Positions 8,774 through 17,861 of a DNA stretch of 64,000 nucleotides are shown piece after piece. The DNA comes from Marinobacter salinisoli (lineage in GTDB: Bacteria; Pseudomonadota; Gammaproteobacteria; Pseudomonadales; Oleiphilaceae). Each line of letters opens with the position of its first letter. The first letter of the stretch is position 1. Where the stretch lies: the NCBI RefSeq assembly GCF_017301335.1, contig NZ_CP071247.1, positions 3,224,001 through 3,288,000 of the forward strand. The letters are read 5' to 3'. The translations under genes were made by a program, and so were the position numbers. The notes below the pieces were generated by a model. That model worked only from the letters and a program-made list of their open reading frames with translations, had not been told where the DNA came from and did no database searches.

Positions 8774-10249
8774 ATGGACGACCTGCATTACCTCCCTGCG
8801 CACCAATTACTTGCCAAACTCCAATCCGGCGAGCTCAGCAGCGAACAACTGACGCGCCTGCATCTGGAACGAATCGGGCAATACAATCCGGCCATAAACG
8901 CGGTGGTACAGCAGGACACTGTGCGGGCGCTGAAACAGGCTGCCGAAGCGGATCAAAAGCGGGCCTCCGGCGACTCACTGGGCCCGCTCCACGGCCTGCC
9001 ACTGACCGTGAAAGATACTTGGGAAGTAACTGGCTTGATTACTGCGGCCGGCGCGCCGGCACTCAAAGCGTATACTCCCGAACACAATGCCGATGTTGTG
9101 CAGCGCCTTCAGGATGCCGGCGCCATCATTCTGGGCAAGACCAACGTTCCGCTCTTCGCCTCCGACATACAGACCTACAACAAGGTCTATGGCTTCACCC
9201 GCAATCCCTACAATCCCGATCGGACACCGGGCGGTTCCTCTGGCGGTGCCGCAGCGGCACTCGCCTGCGGACTGACCCCGCTTGAGGTGGGCAGCGACGT
9301 GGGCGGTTCGATTCGCACGCCGGCGCACTTCTGCGGGGTGTTCGGTCACAAGCCGACCCGGGACATCATCTCAATGCGGGGCCATATACCCGGCCCCCCG
9401 GGCAGCCTGACCCAGCCGGATCTGGCCGAAGCTGGCCCCATGGCCCGGTGCAGTCAGGACCTGGAATTGCTATTGAAGGTTGTCGCCGGCCCGAGGCCCG
9501 CTGATGCCCGCAGCTGGACCCTTCAGATGGATCCGCCGGCCGTGTCTGAACTCGCTCAGGCCCGGGTCGGCCTCTGGCTCGACGATCCGCTGTGCCCGAT
9601 CGACAGCGAGTTGCGCGACGGTTATCGGGATTTGGCCGGCAAACTGGAGCAACGCGGCGCCTTGGTCGCAAAAGCCCAGCATCCTCTGCTGAATCTGGCG
9701 CATATCCTGCCGGCCTACTTCAATTTGCTGGGCAGCCTGATGTCGCCGTCGCTCAAAGCGTCCCAGCGGCGCCAGATGAAGTGGGTGGCACGGCTCGCCC
9801 CCTGGCTTACATTTTTCGGCCCGGTAACCCATGGCATAGGCGAATACGGTCGGGGGGCAATACAACCGGTTTACCAGTGGGCAGTGTGGAATGAAACCCG
9901 GGAAAAGATGCGCCATCAGATTGAAGAGCTGTTCGACGAGTTCGATGTGTTGCTCACGCCGATAACGCCAACAGCCGCGATTCCGCATGACCACAGCCAG
10001 CCCATGTTCAAGCGCCGGATAACGGTAGACGGACAACAACGGTCGTACATGGATCAGATGTGCTGGATCGCCCTGGCCACCTTGCTGGGCCTGCCAGCAA
10101 CTGCCGTACCCATCGGGCGGACCCAGGCGGGCCTGCCCTACAGTATTCAGGTGATTGGCGCCCCGGGCGCTGACCTGACGACCATCCGTTTTGGTCACCT
10201 GCTGGAGCAAGCGGGCCTGGCAGGCTTCACTCCGCCACCGCAACGGTAA
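8774..10249 (+). CDS. Amidase (amidase signature family)
   Basis: 491 residues with the full amidase signature: catalytic Lys in GLPLTVKDT (about residue 78), the Gly/Ser-rich GGSSGGAAAAL loop near 152-162, and VGGSIRTPAHFCG containing the nucleophilic Ser. The family hydrolyses amides of very different kinds, from short carboxamides to fatty-acid amides. The substrate cannot be read from sequence, and no GatC/GatB genes are present, so it is unlikely to be GatA. It starts 38 bases after the preceding gene and may be co-transcribed with it. No strong ribosome-binding site is visible at this ATG. Confidence 0.88.
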   Translation: MDDLHYLPAHQLLAKLQSGELSSEQLTRLHLERIGQYNPAINAVVQQDTVRALKQAAEADQKRASGDSLGPLHGLPLTVKDTWEVTGLITAAGAPALKAYTPEHNADVVQRLQDAGAIILGKTNVPLFASDIQTYNKVYGFTRNPYNPDRTPGGSSGGAAAALACGLTPLEVGSDVGGSIRTPAHFCGVFGHKPTRDIISMRGHIPGPPGSLTQPDLAEAGPMARCSQDLELLLKVVAGPRPADARSWTLQMDPPAVSELAQARVGLWLDDPLCPIDSELRDGYRDLAGKLEQRGALVAKAQHPLLNLAHILPAYFNLLGSLMSPSLKASQRRQMKWVARLAPWLTFFGPVTHGIGEYGRGAIQPVYQWAVWNETREKMRHQIEELFDEFDVLLTPITPTAAIPHDHSQPMFKRRITVDGQQRSYMDQMCWIALATLLGLPATAVPIGRTQAGLPYSIQVIGAPGADLTTIRFGHLLEQAGLAGFTPPPQR

Positions 10250-10269
10250 ATGCCACACCGGCCCCGGAT

Positions 10270-12198
10270 TCAGACCTTGGCCAGCGTTTCCCGGGACAGC
10301 GGTTCGATGGTTGGCGCACAATCGGCACCAACCGGCTGACACGTCATTACACAATTCCGGCCTGATTCCTTGGCGGTGTAGAGCGCCTCATCCGCCGAGG
10401 CGATCAGGCTGTTGGGAATCCCCCGGGCCATGGGCTCCGTGCCCGCCACCCCGATGCTTACAGTGATGGGCATCGACTGCCCTTCCCAATCCAGGGGCTG
10501 AGACTCAACCTGCCGCCGAATACGCTCAGCCACAATGGCGCCACCTTCCAACTCGGTATGACACAGCAACACGGCAAACTCCTCGCCACCAAAACGGGCC
10601 ACAAAGTCGCCGGCGCGATACACCGAGCGCTGCAACAACCCGGCCAGATGCTGCAGACAGGCATCGCCACACAGGTGTCCGTGGTCATCATTGAAGCCTT
10701 TGAAATGATCCACATCGATCAGCAACAGACAGATGTGAGACGGCTCTCGGGACCCCTTCGACCATTCCTTTTGCAGCGTTTCGTCAAAATAACGCCGGTT
10801 GTGGATCCCGGTCAGACCATCCAGAGACGACATCTTCCTGAGCTGAAGATTGGCCGCCTCCAGCTCCCGCGTGCGCTCCCGGACTTTGTGCTCCAGCAGC
10901 TCATTGGCCTGACGCTGGATTTCCCGGTTTTCCCGCTCCGCTTCCAGCAAGCTTTGCTGAGCCTGGAAACGCCGCTGACGCTCAAGGTTAATGCGGTAGG
11001 CGAGCGCAAACGACAGCAGGATGACCTCCAGCGCGGCACCCATCTGCGGGCCATATTCGAAGAAAACCGTGCGGGGCAGGATTCCGAGCTTGTTGAAGGC
11101 CAGGAAAAAGTGGCCCATCAGCAGGATGGTCCAGGCGATGGTGTAGAAACGCGCCAGAATATCGCCTCGTATCGACAGGTAGATACCGATCATCCACACC
11201 ACCGGGGCACCCACCGTAATACCCAGCACCGCCAGACGAATCGACACGCCGTAAGACAGGAACCAGGAGAGCGCGAAAACCAGCGCGCCATAGACCCCGA
11301 AACCGGCCACGAAGGCGCGAATAAAGCGCCCGCGCTGAGACAGGTTCAGGAAACCATAAGTGAACAGGCATACGAAGACCATGTTCAGGGTAATGAATCC
11401 GACCAGCGAGTGATTATTCAACTCCGGCAGATCCGGCCAGAGGTACAGCGCTGTCATGCCGTGCAGCGACAGCTGCACCAGCGCGATGGTGAGCACATTC
11501 AAGATGTACCAGAGATAACTCGAGATTCGAACAAACAACCAGATCAACAGGTTGTACAGCGCGATGGCCAGCATGATGCCGGCAAAAATGAATTGCAGCG
11601 CCTGAAACTTCTGGTCATTTTCGAAGAATGCCGCTTCCTGCCACAGGGTCACCGGCAGCTGAACCGCACCCTCGGTTTGCACCCGAATCAGAACCGTCAC
11701 CGAGTCCTTCGCAGCCACCTCTATAGGAAACAGGAAATTCCGGTGTTCAATAGGCCGGCTGGACACCGGACGCAAATCACCGGTGTATACCGAACGAACC
11801 TCACCCGAGCCATTGATCAGGTGCACATCGACGTAATCGAGAATGGGATAGGCAATTTCAAGCAGCTCGGATTTATGCACGTCGCTGGCGTTGCGCACCG
11901 AAAACGCAAACCAGAAAGGCGCCTCGCTGAAACCGAGGTTGGGCGTTTTGGACTCGTTTCGCGTCCATTCCATCCCCTCGGGAAGCTGCAGGCCGGAAGC
12001 CAATAAGGCCTGGGAGTTCAGGGTCCGTTGTGAATCTTTGACCCAATAGACCCGGTCACCCAGAGGCATCGACTCCCCGCCCCGGGCCGTGAGCGTAACC
12101 GCGGTTTCGCTTGAGGGTGCCGAGGCCCCAGCTGCGACGGCAGGGGCAATGACAAACAGACACAACAGAGCAAGGAGAATCTGAGGACGCACCGACAT
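10270..12198 (-). CDS. Diguanylate cyclase with 7TMR-DISM sensory module
   Basis: 642 residues from the ATG at 12198 (a TTG lies two codons further up). Signal peptide, then an extracytoplasmic 7TMR-DISMED2 beta domain (about 40-180), seven membrane helices of the 7TMR-DISM type (about 185-390), a coiled coil (about 395-455) and a C-terminal GGDEF domain. The active-site loop is GGEEF, so it should make cyclic di-GMP, and RAGD five residues upstream is an intact inhibitory I-site. The DISMED2 domain is thought to bind carbohydrate-like ligands. It converges on the amidase gene and is probably monocistronic. Confidence 0.93.
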   Translation of the reverse strand: MSVRPQILLALLCLFVIAPAVAAGASAPSSETAVTLTARGGESMPLGDRVYWVKDSQRTLNSQALLASGLQLPEGMEWTRNESKTPNLGFSEAPFWFAFSVRNASDVHKSELLEIAYPILDYVDVHLINGSGEVRSVYTGDLRPVSSRPIEHRNFLFPIEVAAKDSVTVLIRVQTEGAVQLPVTLWQEAAFFENDQKFQALQFIFAGIMLAIALYNLLIWLFVRISSYLWYILNVLTIALVQLSLHGMTALYLWPDLPELNNHSLVGFITLNMVFVCLFTYGFLNLSQRGRFIRAFVAGFGVYGALVFALSWFLSYGVSIRLAVLGITVGAPVVWMIGIYLSIRGDILARFYTIAWTILLMGHFFLAFNKLGILPRTVFFEYGPQMGAALEVILLSFALAYRINLERQRRFQAQQSLLEAERENREIQRQANELLEHKVRERTRELEAANLQLRKMSSLDGLTGIHNRRYFDETLQKEWSKGSREPSHICLLLIDVDHFKGFNDDHGHLCGDACLQHLAGLLQRSVYRAGDFVARFGGEEFAVLLCHTELEGGAIVAERIRRQVESQPLDWEGQSMPITVSIGVAGTEPMARGIPNSLIASADEALYTAKESGRNCVMTCQPVGADCAPTIEPLSRETLAKV

Positions 12199-12403
12199 GA
12201 GCAAACATTGGTCCGGTTATGGGTATTAGTGTGAGCGGTGCCAACTGCTGATGCAGATTCGAAGGAACAGCTTACGTATATTTTCAATACATATATACAG
12301 AGGTCTCAGTGTACCAACAGCCAACCACGGAACACCAGTTCACGCTTTATCGGTCGCCACTTGCCGTTTCAGACCGCCTCTTACAAACACCCCCTAACGC
12401 AAA

Positions 12404-12430
12404 AGCCCCGGGCTGAAACAGCCCGGGGCT
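12404..12430 (-). terminator. Rho-independent terminator of the lipoprotein gene
   Basis: Perfect 11-bp inverted repeat (AGCCCCGGGCT, 5-base loop) followed on the minus strand by TTTT. It lies just past the stop of the lipoprotein gene at 12474. The A/T-rich flank on the other side means it could also work weakly in the plus direction. Confidence 0.85.
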
Positions 12431-12473
12431 CTCTTTTAGCTCTGCGTCGGCAGAAGCCTCATGACACTCGATA

Positions 12474-12890
12474 TCAGGAGTTAACCGTCTTACTCACCGT
12501 ATCAGAAGGTGCACTGCGCAGGCCGTTAACGTCCTCAACCTGAATGGTGAAATACCAGGTACCAGCATTGAGGTTCTTGATGGCATAGGACATTTCTGCT
12601 GCGGACTGTGCGTCCGTGACCACCACTTCCTGGCTCAGCTCTTCTGAGTCCTGCCCGTAACGGATCACGTACTTGTCGAGCTCACCCATGGCGATGCTTT
12701 CGCCGTTAACTCGGGTCATCGGAGCGCTCCAGCTCAGTACCGCTGTATTTGCAGCAACCGGTCCATCGATGGCGCCACCAGTGCCCTGGGATACGGAACC
12801 GGACGATCCGCCGTTACAACCAGCAAGGCCTGCACCCAGAGTAGCCGTTACAAAACCAACCATAGCCATTTTCTTGACGCGCTTCATCAT
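12474..12890 (-). CDS. Small lipoprotein with a fibronectin type III-like domain
   Basis: 138 residues from the ATG at 12890, preceded by GGTGAAG at good spacing; the frame stays open to a TTG at 12902. A lysine/arginine-rich n-region and hydrophobic core end in the lipobox LAGC, then a Gly/Ser-rich linker (GGSSGSVSQGTGG). The remaining ~95 residues look like one fibronectin type III repeat (VLSWSAPM..., YVIRYG..., WYFTIQVEDVNGLRSAPS). Probably attached to the outer membrane. Single-gene unit with its own terminator. Binding partner unknown. Confidence 0.8.
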   Translation of the reverse strand: MMKRVKKMAMVGFVTATLGAGLAGCNGGSSGSVSQGTGGAIDGPVAANTAVLSWSAPMTRVNGESIAMGELDKYVIRYGQDSEELSQEVVVTDAQSAAEMSYAIKNLNAGTWYFTIQVEDVNGLRSAPSDTVSKTVNS

Positions 12891-12902
12891 ATTCTTCACC
12901 AA

Positions 12903-13257
12903 TCACTCGTCGAAATGTGAAATTCTTAAAAACGAGCTCCATGGTAAACAAAAACTTGGCGTGGTCGATTGTTTTATTTTGTCATTTTTACGTCACTGAG
13001 AGATACAAATTTGGATAAATACCAGTCAATACGGGCATTTTTTGAGCACATCGGTAGCAAGGTAAGAGCTAACACGTAGGGAGAATCCGCAGGAAAAAAA
13101 CACTCTCAGAGGCCAATCTCAGGCTCAATTCCAGGAAAAAAGAACTTTTCCTTGGCACTTAATCGGCAATCACGCGCCAAAAATTTGCGCAAAGCGAAGG
13201 TGCCAACCGATGCTCCGGGCAAATTGGTCGGCCAAAAGCAGGCGTAAGGCACAAAAA
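12903..13257. other. Intergenic region, 12903-13323
   Basis: About 420 bases between two minus-strand genes. It is more AT-rich than its surroundings and should contain the lipoprotein promoter near 12900-13020. Apart from the terminator at 13258-13279 no ORF with a ribosome-binding site, repeat or RNA gene could be supported. Confidence 0.5.
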
Positions 13258-13279
13258 AGCCCCACCGGATGGCAGGGCT
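13258..13279 (-). terminator. Terminator of the outer-membrane barrel gene
   Basis: AGCCC/GGGCT stem with a 12-base loop followed on the minus strand by six T. It lies 45 bases after the stop of the barrel gene at 13324. The stem is short, so confidence is moderate. Confidence 0.6.
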
Positions 13280-13323
13280 GGGGAGTTTGGCGAGCTCAGA
13301 CCTCGCCCTGGTGCGCAGGCGAC

Positions 13324-13926
13324 TCAGAATCGGAATTCCGGCCCCACGCTGAAGACATTGATATCACTCTCACCGAATTCGTCTCTGTCCCCCACGTCCA
13401 GATAGAGGTCCCAATCAGCGCGCAGGCGCAGTGAACGGGAGACATCGAAAGTGACGCCCAACCCGCCTCGCAGTGCAAAGCCACTGTCATCGTCGGTGAC
13501 TGAGAAAGGGCCGAATCGATCAATCGCAAACACCTCATAGTTCAGATGCCAGAGCACCAGCCCCACTCTGGTGTGCACTTGCAGTGGCCCGGAGGCTGGC
13601 ACGCCAAGCTGCACAGAGGTATCAAACAGATGCCCCTCCACTCCGAGCGCCAATGGATCGCCGTTCACCACCCCGGAAGCCTCAATTTCATCGATGAAGC
13701 GATAGCCAAGCTCGAAACTGACGACGTCCGTTAACCGGGTGCCGCCGTAGGCACGAAACGAAACCGCGCCGTCATCGCAGGTTGATTCCGACCCATCACA
13801 GAAGTCCTCGAACGTCGCCTGCCCCAGCGAAAAACCGATATAGCCGCCGCCGGGCTGCCCGCCAAAGGCCTGACCATGAAACGCCAGCACCAGCAATCCC
13901 AGCACCACGAAACGACGCCATTTCAT
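13324..13926 (-). CDS. Outer-membrane beta-barrel protein
   Basis: 200 residues. The frame stays open far upstream to 14691, but the real start is the ATG at 13926: it has AAGGAG at ideal spacing and begins a normal signal peptide cleaved after GQAFG. The mature part alternates hydrophobic and polar residues in short strands (VSFRAYGGTRLTDVVSFELGYRF) and ends SVGPEFRF with the terminal Phe expected of a BAM substrate. It resembles small OmpA-like/OmpX-like eight-stranded barrels. A Cys pair (DFCDGSESTCDD) in an early loop may form a disulfide. Monocistronic; specific function unknown. Confidence 0.8.
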   Translation of the reverse strand: MKWRRFVVLGLLVLAFHGQAFGGQPGGGYIGFSLGQATFEDFCDGSESTCDDGAVSFRAYGGTRLTDVVSFELGYRFIDEIEASGVVNGDPLALGVEGHLFDTSVQLGVPASGPLQVHTRVGLVLWHLNYEVFAIDRFGPFSVTDDDSGFALRGGLGVTFDVSRSLRLRADWDLYLDVGDRDEFGESDINVFSVGPEFRF

Positions 13927-14209
13927 TCCAGTCTCCTTACTGCACATTGATGTAACGCACGCCGCCACGCGGGCGGGAACGCATTTGCTACTGAGAGTAC
14001 CGGTTTCGTGGGCGCAGCCTAGCCAATAACCGCGTATTTGCAGATTCTTTACACGGCTCCGGCATGGCTTTACAAAAGCGATCGCCAACCAAGCGGCCGA
14101 ACACTGGCTTACTTCTGTGGAGGCGGTACGGGGGGGAAGGAAAGGCCCGAAGCAGGCCGTCGCCAGCGTCCGTGGTTTCCGGAACGCTGGCAAACCGAAG
14201 CGGGAACGG

Positions 14210-16153
14210 CTATTGCGGAAGGTACCAGATTGGCGAGGTGTAGGCGCGCTCCTGCCCGGATGTTTCCGCACCATCGGGGATCTCAACCCCAAAACGCAGG
14301 GCATCGTACACCACCCAACGCGGTGTCGGGATTTCAAGCACCCGGGCGTAATAGAACGCCGCCTGCGCAGCATCAAAATCCGGATCGGTCCACACGGTCC
14401 CCAGCTCTGAAGCACCGATGGTGTTGGTCCAGTTGGCGTTCTCCACATCCACGGTGTTGCCAACCGGTGGCAGCACTCCGTCGGCATCGGCTTCACGGCC
14501 ATCCGACCAGACCACGTCATAGACCTTTTCGTGGGTTTCCCCGTCACTGTCCAACCAACCCTTGACGATCTGGACCCGATCAAGGTTTGCGCCAATGGGA
14601 TCACGCAGCGCGTAGACCATGAACGTTGGCGCTGACGCGCCGGACTGGGCGGGCAGATCGCCACCCATAGGCACACCCTTTTCATAGCCACGGAAAGCCG
14701 GCTGCCGACTGTTCAAATCCTCGTCGGTATACTCCCAGCCACCAAAGAAACGGACCATCATCCGGGGGCCGGTTGTCCCGTAGACTTCTTTACGCTCCAT
14801 GGCATCAAAGATAGCGGCCCGGGTATTCTCGGACGCCCAGACACCCGCGTAGCCCGAGGACGTCAAGGCATAGCCCTCAAAGACGCCATTCTCGCTCTCT
14901 GTGAAAGGATGCTGCATGCGCTCAGGATTCGGCTCAACGTTGGTCGCTTTGCCAAAAAAATTCTCTTCTTCGACCGCGGCAAGCGAAGTGTGGCTGTCTG
15001 TCGATCCGACCATGCCAAATTTGTAGGGATTGGTTCCCAGGCGCTCCTCAAGCTTCAAGCCATTCTTCAGGGCTTCCCTGGCGTACTCATACTGAAGCAT
15101 GTCGTCGGTTTTGGCTTCAGACAGATCCAGATTACCCGCGTCCCATGTTTCGTAGTCCGCGAAGGCATCATCGGGCGAAAGCAGCGGATGCGCCTCACCG
15201 TCACCTTTTATTTGTGTTGCCTCGTACAGCGGCTCCCACTTGGCCCGCAGGCGGACATAGTCTTCATCGATCTCTTTGCCGGTGTACTGTTGATCAACCG
15301 GGAACATGATGCCGTTCGAGAGGTTGCCGTTGTGGGCCAGCGCGAGCGCCGAGCCACCGGTTTTTTGCTCGTAGTTCTCGAGCCAGGCGTACAGATCCAG
15401 GGGATCGGTCGATCCGATCGGCGCCTGGGTGGTAAACGGCACAATCTGGCCCGCTTTTTCTGCGCCGTCCCGGAACAGGACATTGCGATGAAGGTTGTTC
15501 CCCGCCACCAGGGAGGTCCACTCAAAGCCGATGATGGTGGTAAACCTTCCCGGATCGTTGAACTGTTCGGCTGCGTCTACCACCTTCTGCCAGATGGACT
15601 GGTAGGTCTTACCGCCCGGCGAGTACTCCGCCATCATGTCCAGATCGATGTCGCCCTGAGCAAACGTCGTAATAAGGTCCAGCGCTGCATCAGCGGAGGC
15701 CTCGCCTCCGGCCTGCAACCCCTCGTACCAGCGTTTGCCCTGCTCATATTTGATGAGGTCAGGCTTGCCGTTGGCCAGGTCGTTGAACAAGCCCATCCCG
15801 TCAGAGTGATCTGCAATCACCAGCCAGTCCAGGGGACGCGACAGTTTGACCGGCTGCCCGCTTGACGCCATAACCTCCTCACCCCGGGCAAAGCGATAGG
15901 CATCATCAAGCCCGAGTCGTGCACCGAACAAACCCGCGTCCATCGATAAAGCGGTATGAAGGTGGGTATCACCCCAGAACACCTGACTGGGGAAACTTCG
16001 TTGAGCATAAGGCGAATACGCCTTGCCCGGATATTGGTCAGAGAGCGACTCTTTGGAGGGCTTGAACTGCGCCCAGACGGAGTCGGGTTTGGCCACGAAG
16101 GTGCCAAGCAGCACAACGGCAAGACCAAGCAGAGAAAGAAGAGTCCTTTTCAT
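14210..16153 (-). CDS. DUF3604 protein (PHP-like, exported)
   Basis: 647 residues from the ATG at 16153, chosen because GGAGG lies upstream and because it starts a signal peptide ([10 protein letters not shown]..., cleaved after VWA). The N-terminal [15 protein letters not shown] motif is the metal-binding HxH of the PHP-like fold, with further ligands likely in IADHSDGMG and [12 protein letters not shown]3604 proteins are predicted periplasmic or extracellular metal-dependent hydrolases of unknown substrate. A 283-base gap separates it from the barrel gene downstream. That gap holds one inverted repeat (14162-14191, GCCAGCGT/ACGCTGGC) without a T-tract. Confidence 0.85.
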   Translation of the reverse strand: MKRTLLSLLGLAVVLLGTFVAKPDSVWAQFKPSKESLSDQYPGKAYSPYAQRSFPSQVFWGDTHLHTALSMDAGLFGARLGLDDAYRFARGEEVMASSGQPVKLSRPLDWLVIADHSDGMGLFNDLANGKPDLIKYEQGKRWYEGLQAGGEASADAALDLITTFAQGDIDLDMMAEYSPGGKTYQSIWQKVVDAAEQFNDPGRFTTIIGFEWTSLVAGNNLHRNVLFRDGAEKAGQIVPFTTQAPIGSTDPLDLYAWLENYEQKTGGSALALAHNGNLSNGIMFPVDQQYTGKEIDEDYVRLRAKWEPLYEATQIKGDGEAHPLLSPDDAFADYETWDAGNLDLSEAKTDDMLQYEYAREALKNGLKLEERLGTNPYKFGMVGSTDSHTSLAAVEEENFFGKATNVEPNPERMQHPFTESENGVFEGYALTSSGYAGVWASENTRAAIFDAMERKEVYGTTGPRMMVRFFGGWEYTDEDLNSRQPAFRGYEKGVPMGGDLPAQSGASAPTFMVYALRDPIGANLDRVQIVKGWLDSDGETHEKVYDVVWSDGREADADGVLPPVGNTVDVENANWTNTIGASELGTVWTDPDFDAAQAAFYYARVLEIPTPRWVVYDALRFGVEIPDGAETSGQERAYTSPIWYLPQ

Positions 16154-16661
16154 CACGGTTGTCCTCCGTTTCTTGATGACGGACGAGGAAGGTGACTCGC
16201 CCCATGGCAAGCAAATACCTGCATCAAAGCATCTCAACGAAGCACGAATTCATCCCGAGTGGGATCGAGCTACAACCTTCGCGGTAGAGAATGAATTCCG
16301 GTAACGATGCCCCTCCGGATCTGAAGCGCTCTTTTCGTCCGCAGCAGAAAAGGATGTCCGGAACGGGGCAACCCCTTACAGGATAGTTTCGTGCGCCGCT
16401 TGCGCAAGATCGGGACAAAAAAGCCGAGCGCTGCAAACTCCCCTCCGAACACCTCAGCCAGATTTCATCGACTTTCTCGATGAATAAAAAACAAATAACT
16501 CTACTGTTTCGATGATCGAGGCGATTTATCGTCAGGGTAGTGAGAAGAGCCTCACTCCAGCGCTCTTCCGTACCAAGTTTTGAACCTGAAAACTTCCGAC
16601 AAGTGACGCGGCAGATGAAGGACTTAACCTTATCCTGATTGCGTTAAGGAGCATTGCCGGC
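16154..16661. other. Divergent intergenic region upstream of cysD
   Basis: About 508 bases between the divergent DUF3604 gene and cysD. Both promoters must lie here. No open frame with a convincing ribosome-binding site, no recognised riboswitch and no repeat was found. AAGGAG at 16646-16651 is the cysD ribosome-binding site. Confidence 0.5.
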
Positions 16662-17576
16662 ATGATGACGAATCTTGACACCCTGGAAGCCGAAGCCATT
16701 CACATCATGCGGGAAGTGGCGGCTTCCTTTGAAAACCCCTGCATGTTCTATTCAATCGGCAAAGATTCAACGGTTATGCTGCATCTCGCACGCAAGGCTT
16801 TCTGGCCGGCTCCCGTGCCTTTTACTCTCCTGCATATTGATACCACCTGGGAATTTGCCGAGATGGGCCGGTTCCGGGATGCGCTGGTGGAAAAGCATGG
16901 ACTCAAGCTGGAGGTCTGGATAAACCGAAAAGCGCTGGACGGGGGCGTCCACCCCATTGAATCAGGGTCGGTCGTCTACAACGATCAGATGAAAACCCAG
17001 GCGCTCAAACAGGCACTCGCCCATCATCAGTTCGATGCCGCGCTAGGGGGCGCCCGGCGGGATGAAGAAATGTCCCGTGCCAAGGAGCGCATTTTCTCAA
17101 TCAGAAACGAACACCAGCACTGGGATCCGAAGAACCAGAGACCCGAACTCTGGAATATCTACAACACAAAGATCGATAAAGGCCAGTCTGTGCGGGTTTT
17201 TCCTTTGTCCAACTGGACCGAGTTGGATATCTGGCTCTATATCCTGCGAGAAAAAATCGACATCGTGCCCCTTTATTACTCCGCCAAGAGACTCAGCTGG
17301 GTTGACCAATCGTCGGGCACCATTCTCGCGCTCGACGATGACCGAATGCTGCCACACCTGACCGAGCAGGAAAGAGACACCCTGGCCGAGCGCCAGATAC
17401 GCTTCCGCACGCTGGGGTGCTATCCCCAGACCGGGGCGGTAGCAAGCGAGGCGACGTCGGCACACCAAATTGTGCTGGAGATGATGGCGGCTCGAACCAG
17501 CGAGCGTGAAGGTCGTCTGCTGGATAAAGACCAGGCATCGTCAATGGAGAGAAAGAAACGTGAGGGATACTTCTGA
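16662..17576 (+). CDS. cysD: Sulfate adenylyltransferase subunit 2 (CysD), without cysN nearby
   Basis: 304 residues, normal length for CysD. The PP-loop [10 protein letters not shown] near residue 31, the [15 protein letters not shown] segment and the C-terminal [11 protein letters not shown] are all present, so the protein looks intact. CysD transfers AMP from ATP to sulfate to make adenosine 5'-phosphosulfate, driven by the GTPase CysN. In most proteobacteria cysN follows directly; here the next feature is a tRNA on the other strand and no cysN fragment can be seen in any frame. Either the partner is elsewhere or this is a second copy. The spacing from AAGGAG to the ATG is ten bases; a second ATG follows immediately. 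Confidence 0.92.
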   Translation: MMTNLDTLEAEAIHIMREVAASFENPCMFYSIGKDSTVMLHLARKAFWPAPVPFTLLHIDTTWEFAEMGRFRDALVEKHGLKLEVWINRKALDGGVHPIESGSVVYNDQMKTQALKQALAHHQFDAALGGARRDEEMSRAKERIFSIRNEHQHWDPKNQRPELWNIYNTKIDKGQSVRVFPLSNWTELDIWLYILREKIDIVPLYYSAKRLSWVDQSSGTILALDDDRMLPHLTEQERDTLAERQIRFRTLGCYPQTGAVASEATSAHQIVLEMMAARTSEREGRLLDKDQASSMERKKREGYF

Positions 17577-17646
17577 ACGGGGCTTTACCTGCACGGTGGT
17601 CAGGGCTGAGGATGCCACCAAAAGACTGGTTGTAATCACGAACAAA

Positions 17647-17678
17647 AAAGGCAGACCAGTCGAAACTGATCTGCCTTT
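17647..17678 (-). terminator. Terminator of the initiator tRNA gene
   Basis: A 14-bp stem with one mismatch (17647-17660 with 17665-17678, loop CGAA) followed on the minus strand by TTTTTGTT. It lies nine bases past the tRNA end and converges on cysD, which it may also serve. Confidence 0.8.
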
Positions 17679-17686
17679 CTCTTATG

Positions 17687-17763
<77 letters not shown>

Positions 17764-17808
17764 TCAAACTGGTTGTTGTCCGGGGCAACCCCGATCAACG
17801 TGGCGCGC

Positions 17809-17837
17809 ATGATAAGGGCTGAATCATTCGCTGTCAA
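17809..17837 (-). promoter_or_regulatory. Sigma-70 promoter of the initiator tRNA
   Basis: TTGACA, 17-base spacer, TATCAT on the minus strand, followed by GCGCGCC, a GC-rich discriminator of the kind found at stringently controlled stable-RNA promoters. It lies about 45 bases upstream of the tRNA. Confidence 0.8.
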
Positions 17838-17861
17838 AGCCAATTTGAATTTATCTGCAAA

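Noticed and set aside
10558..12006. 482-residue ORF on the plus strand
   Set aside because: Antisense to the 7TMR-DISM diguanylate cyclase, no ribosome-binding site, and composition typical of an antisense shadow (many Gln, His, Arg).
13927..14691. Long in-frame extension upstream of the outer-membrane barrel gene
   Set aside because: A clear ribosome-binding site and signal peptide start at 13926; the extension overlaps the DUF3604 gene and has no protein-like features.
16154..16661. Riboswitch in the cysD leader
   Set aside because: No recognisable SAM, cobalamin or c-di-GMP riboswitch core was found by eye.
17577..17686. Frameshifted or degraded cysN after cysD
   Set aside because: No CysN-like residues in any frame; the sequence is a short spacer and a tRNA terminator.
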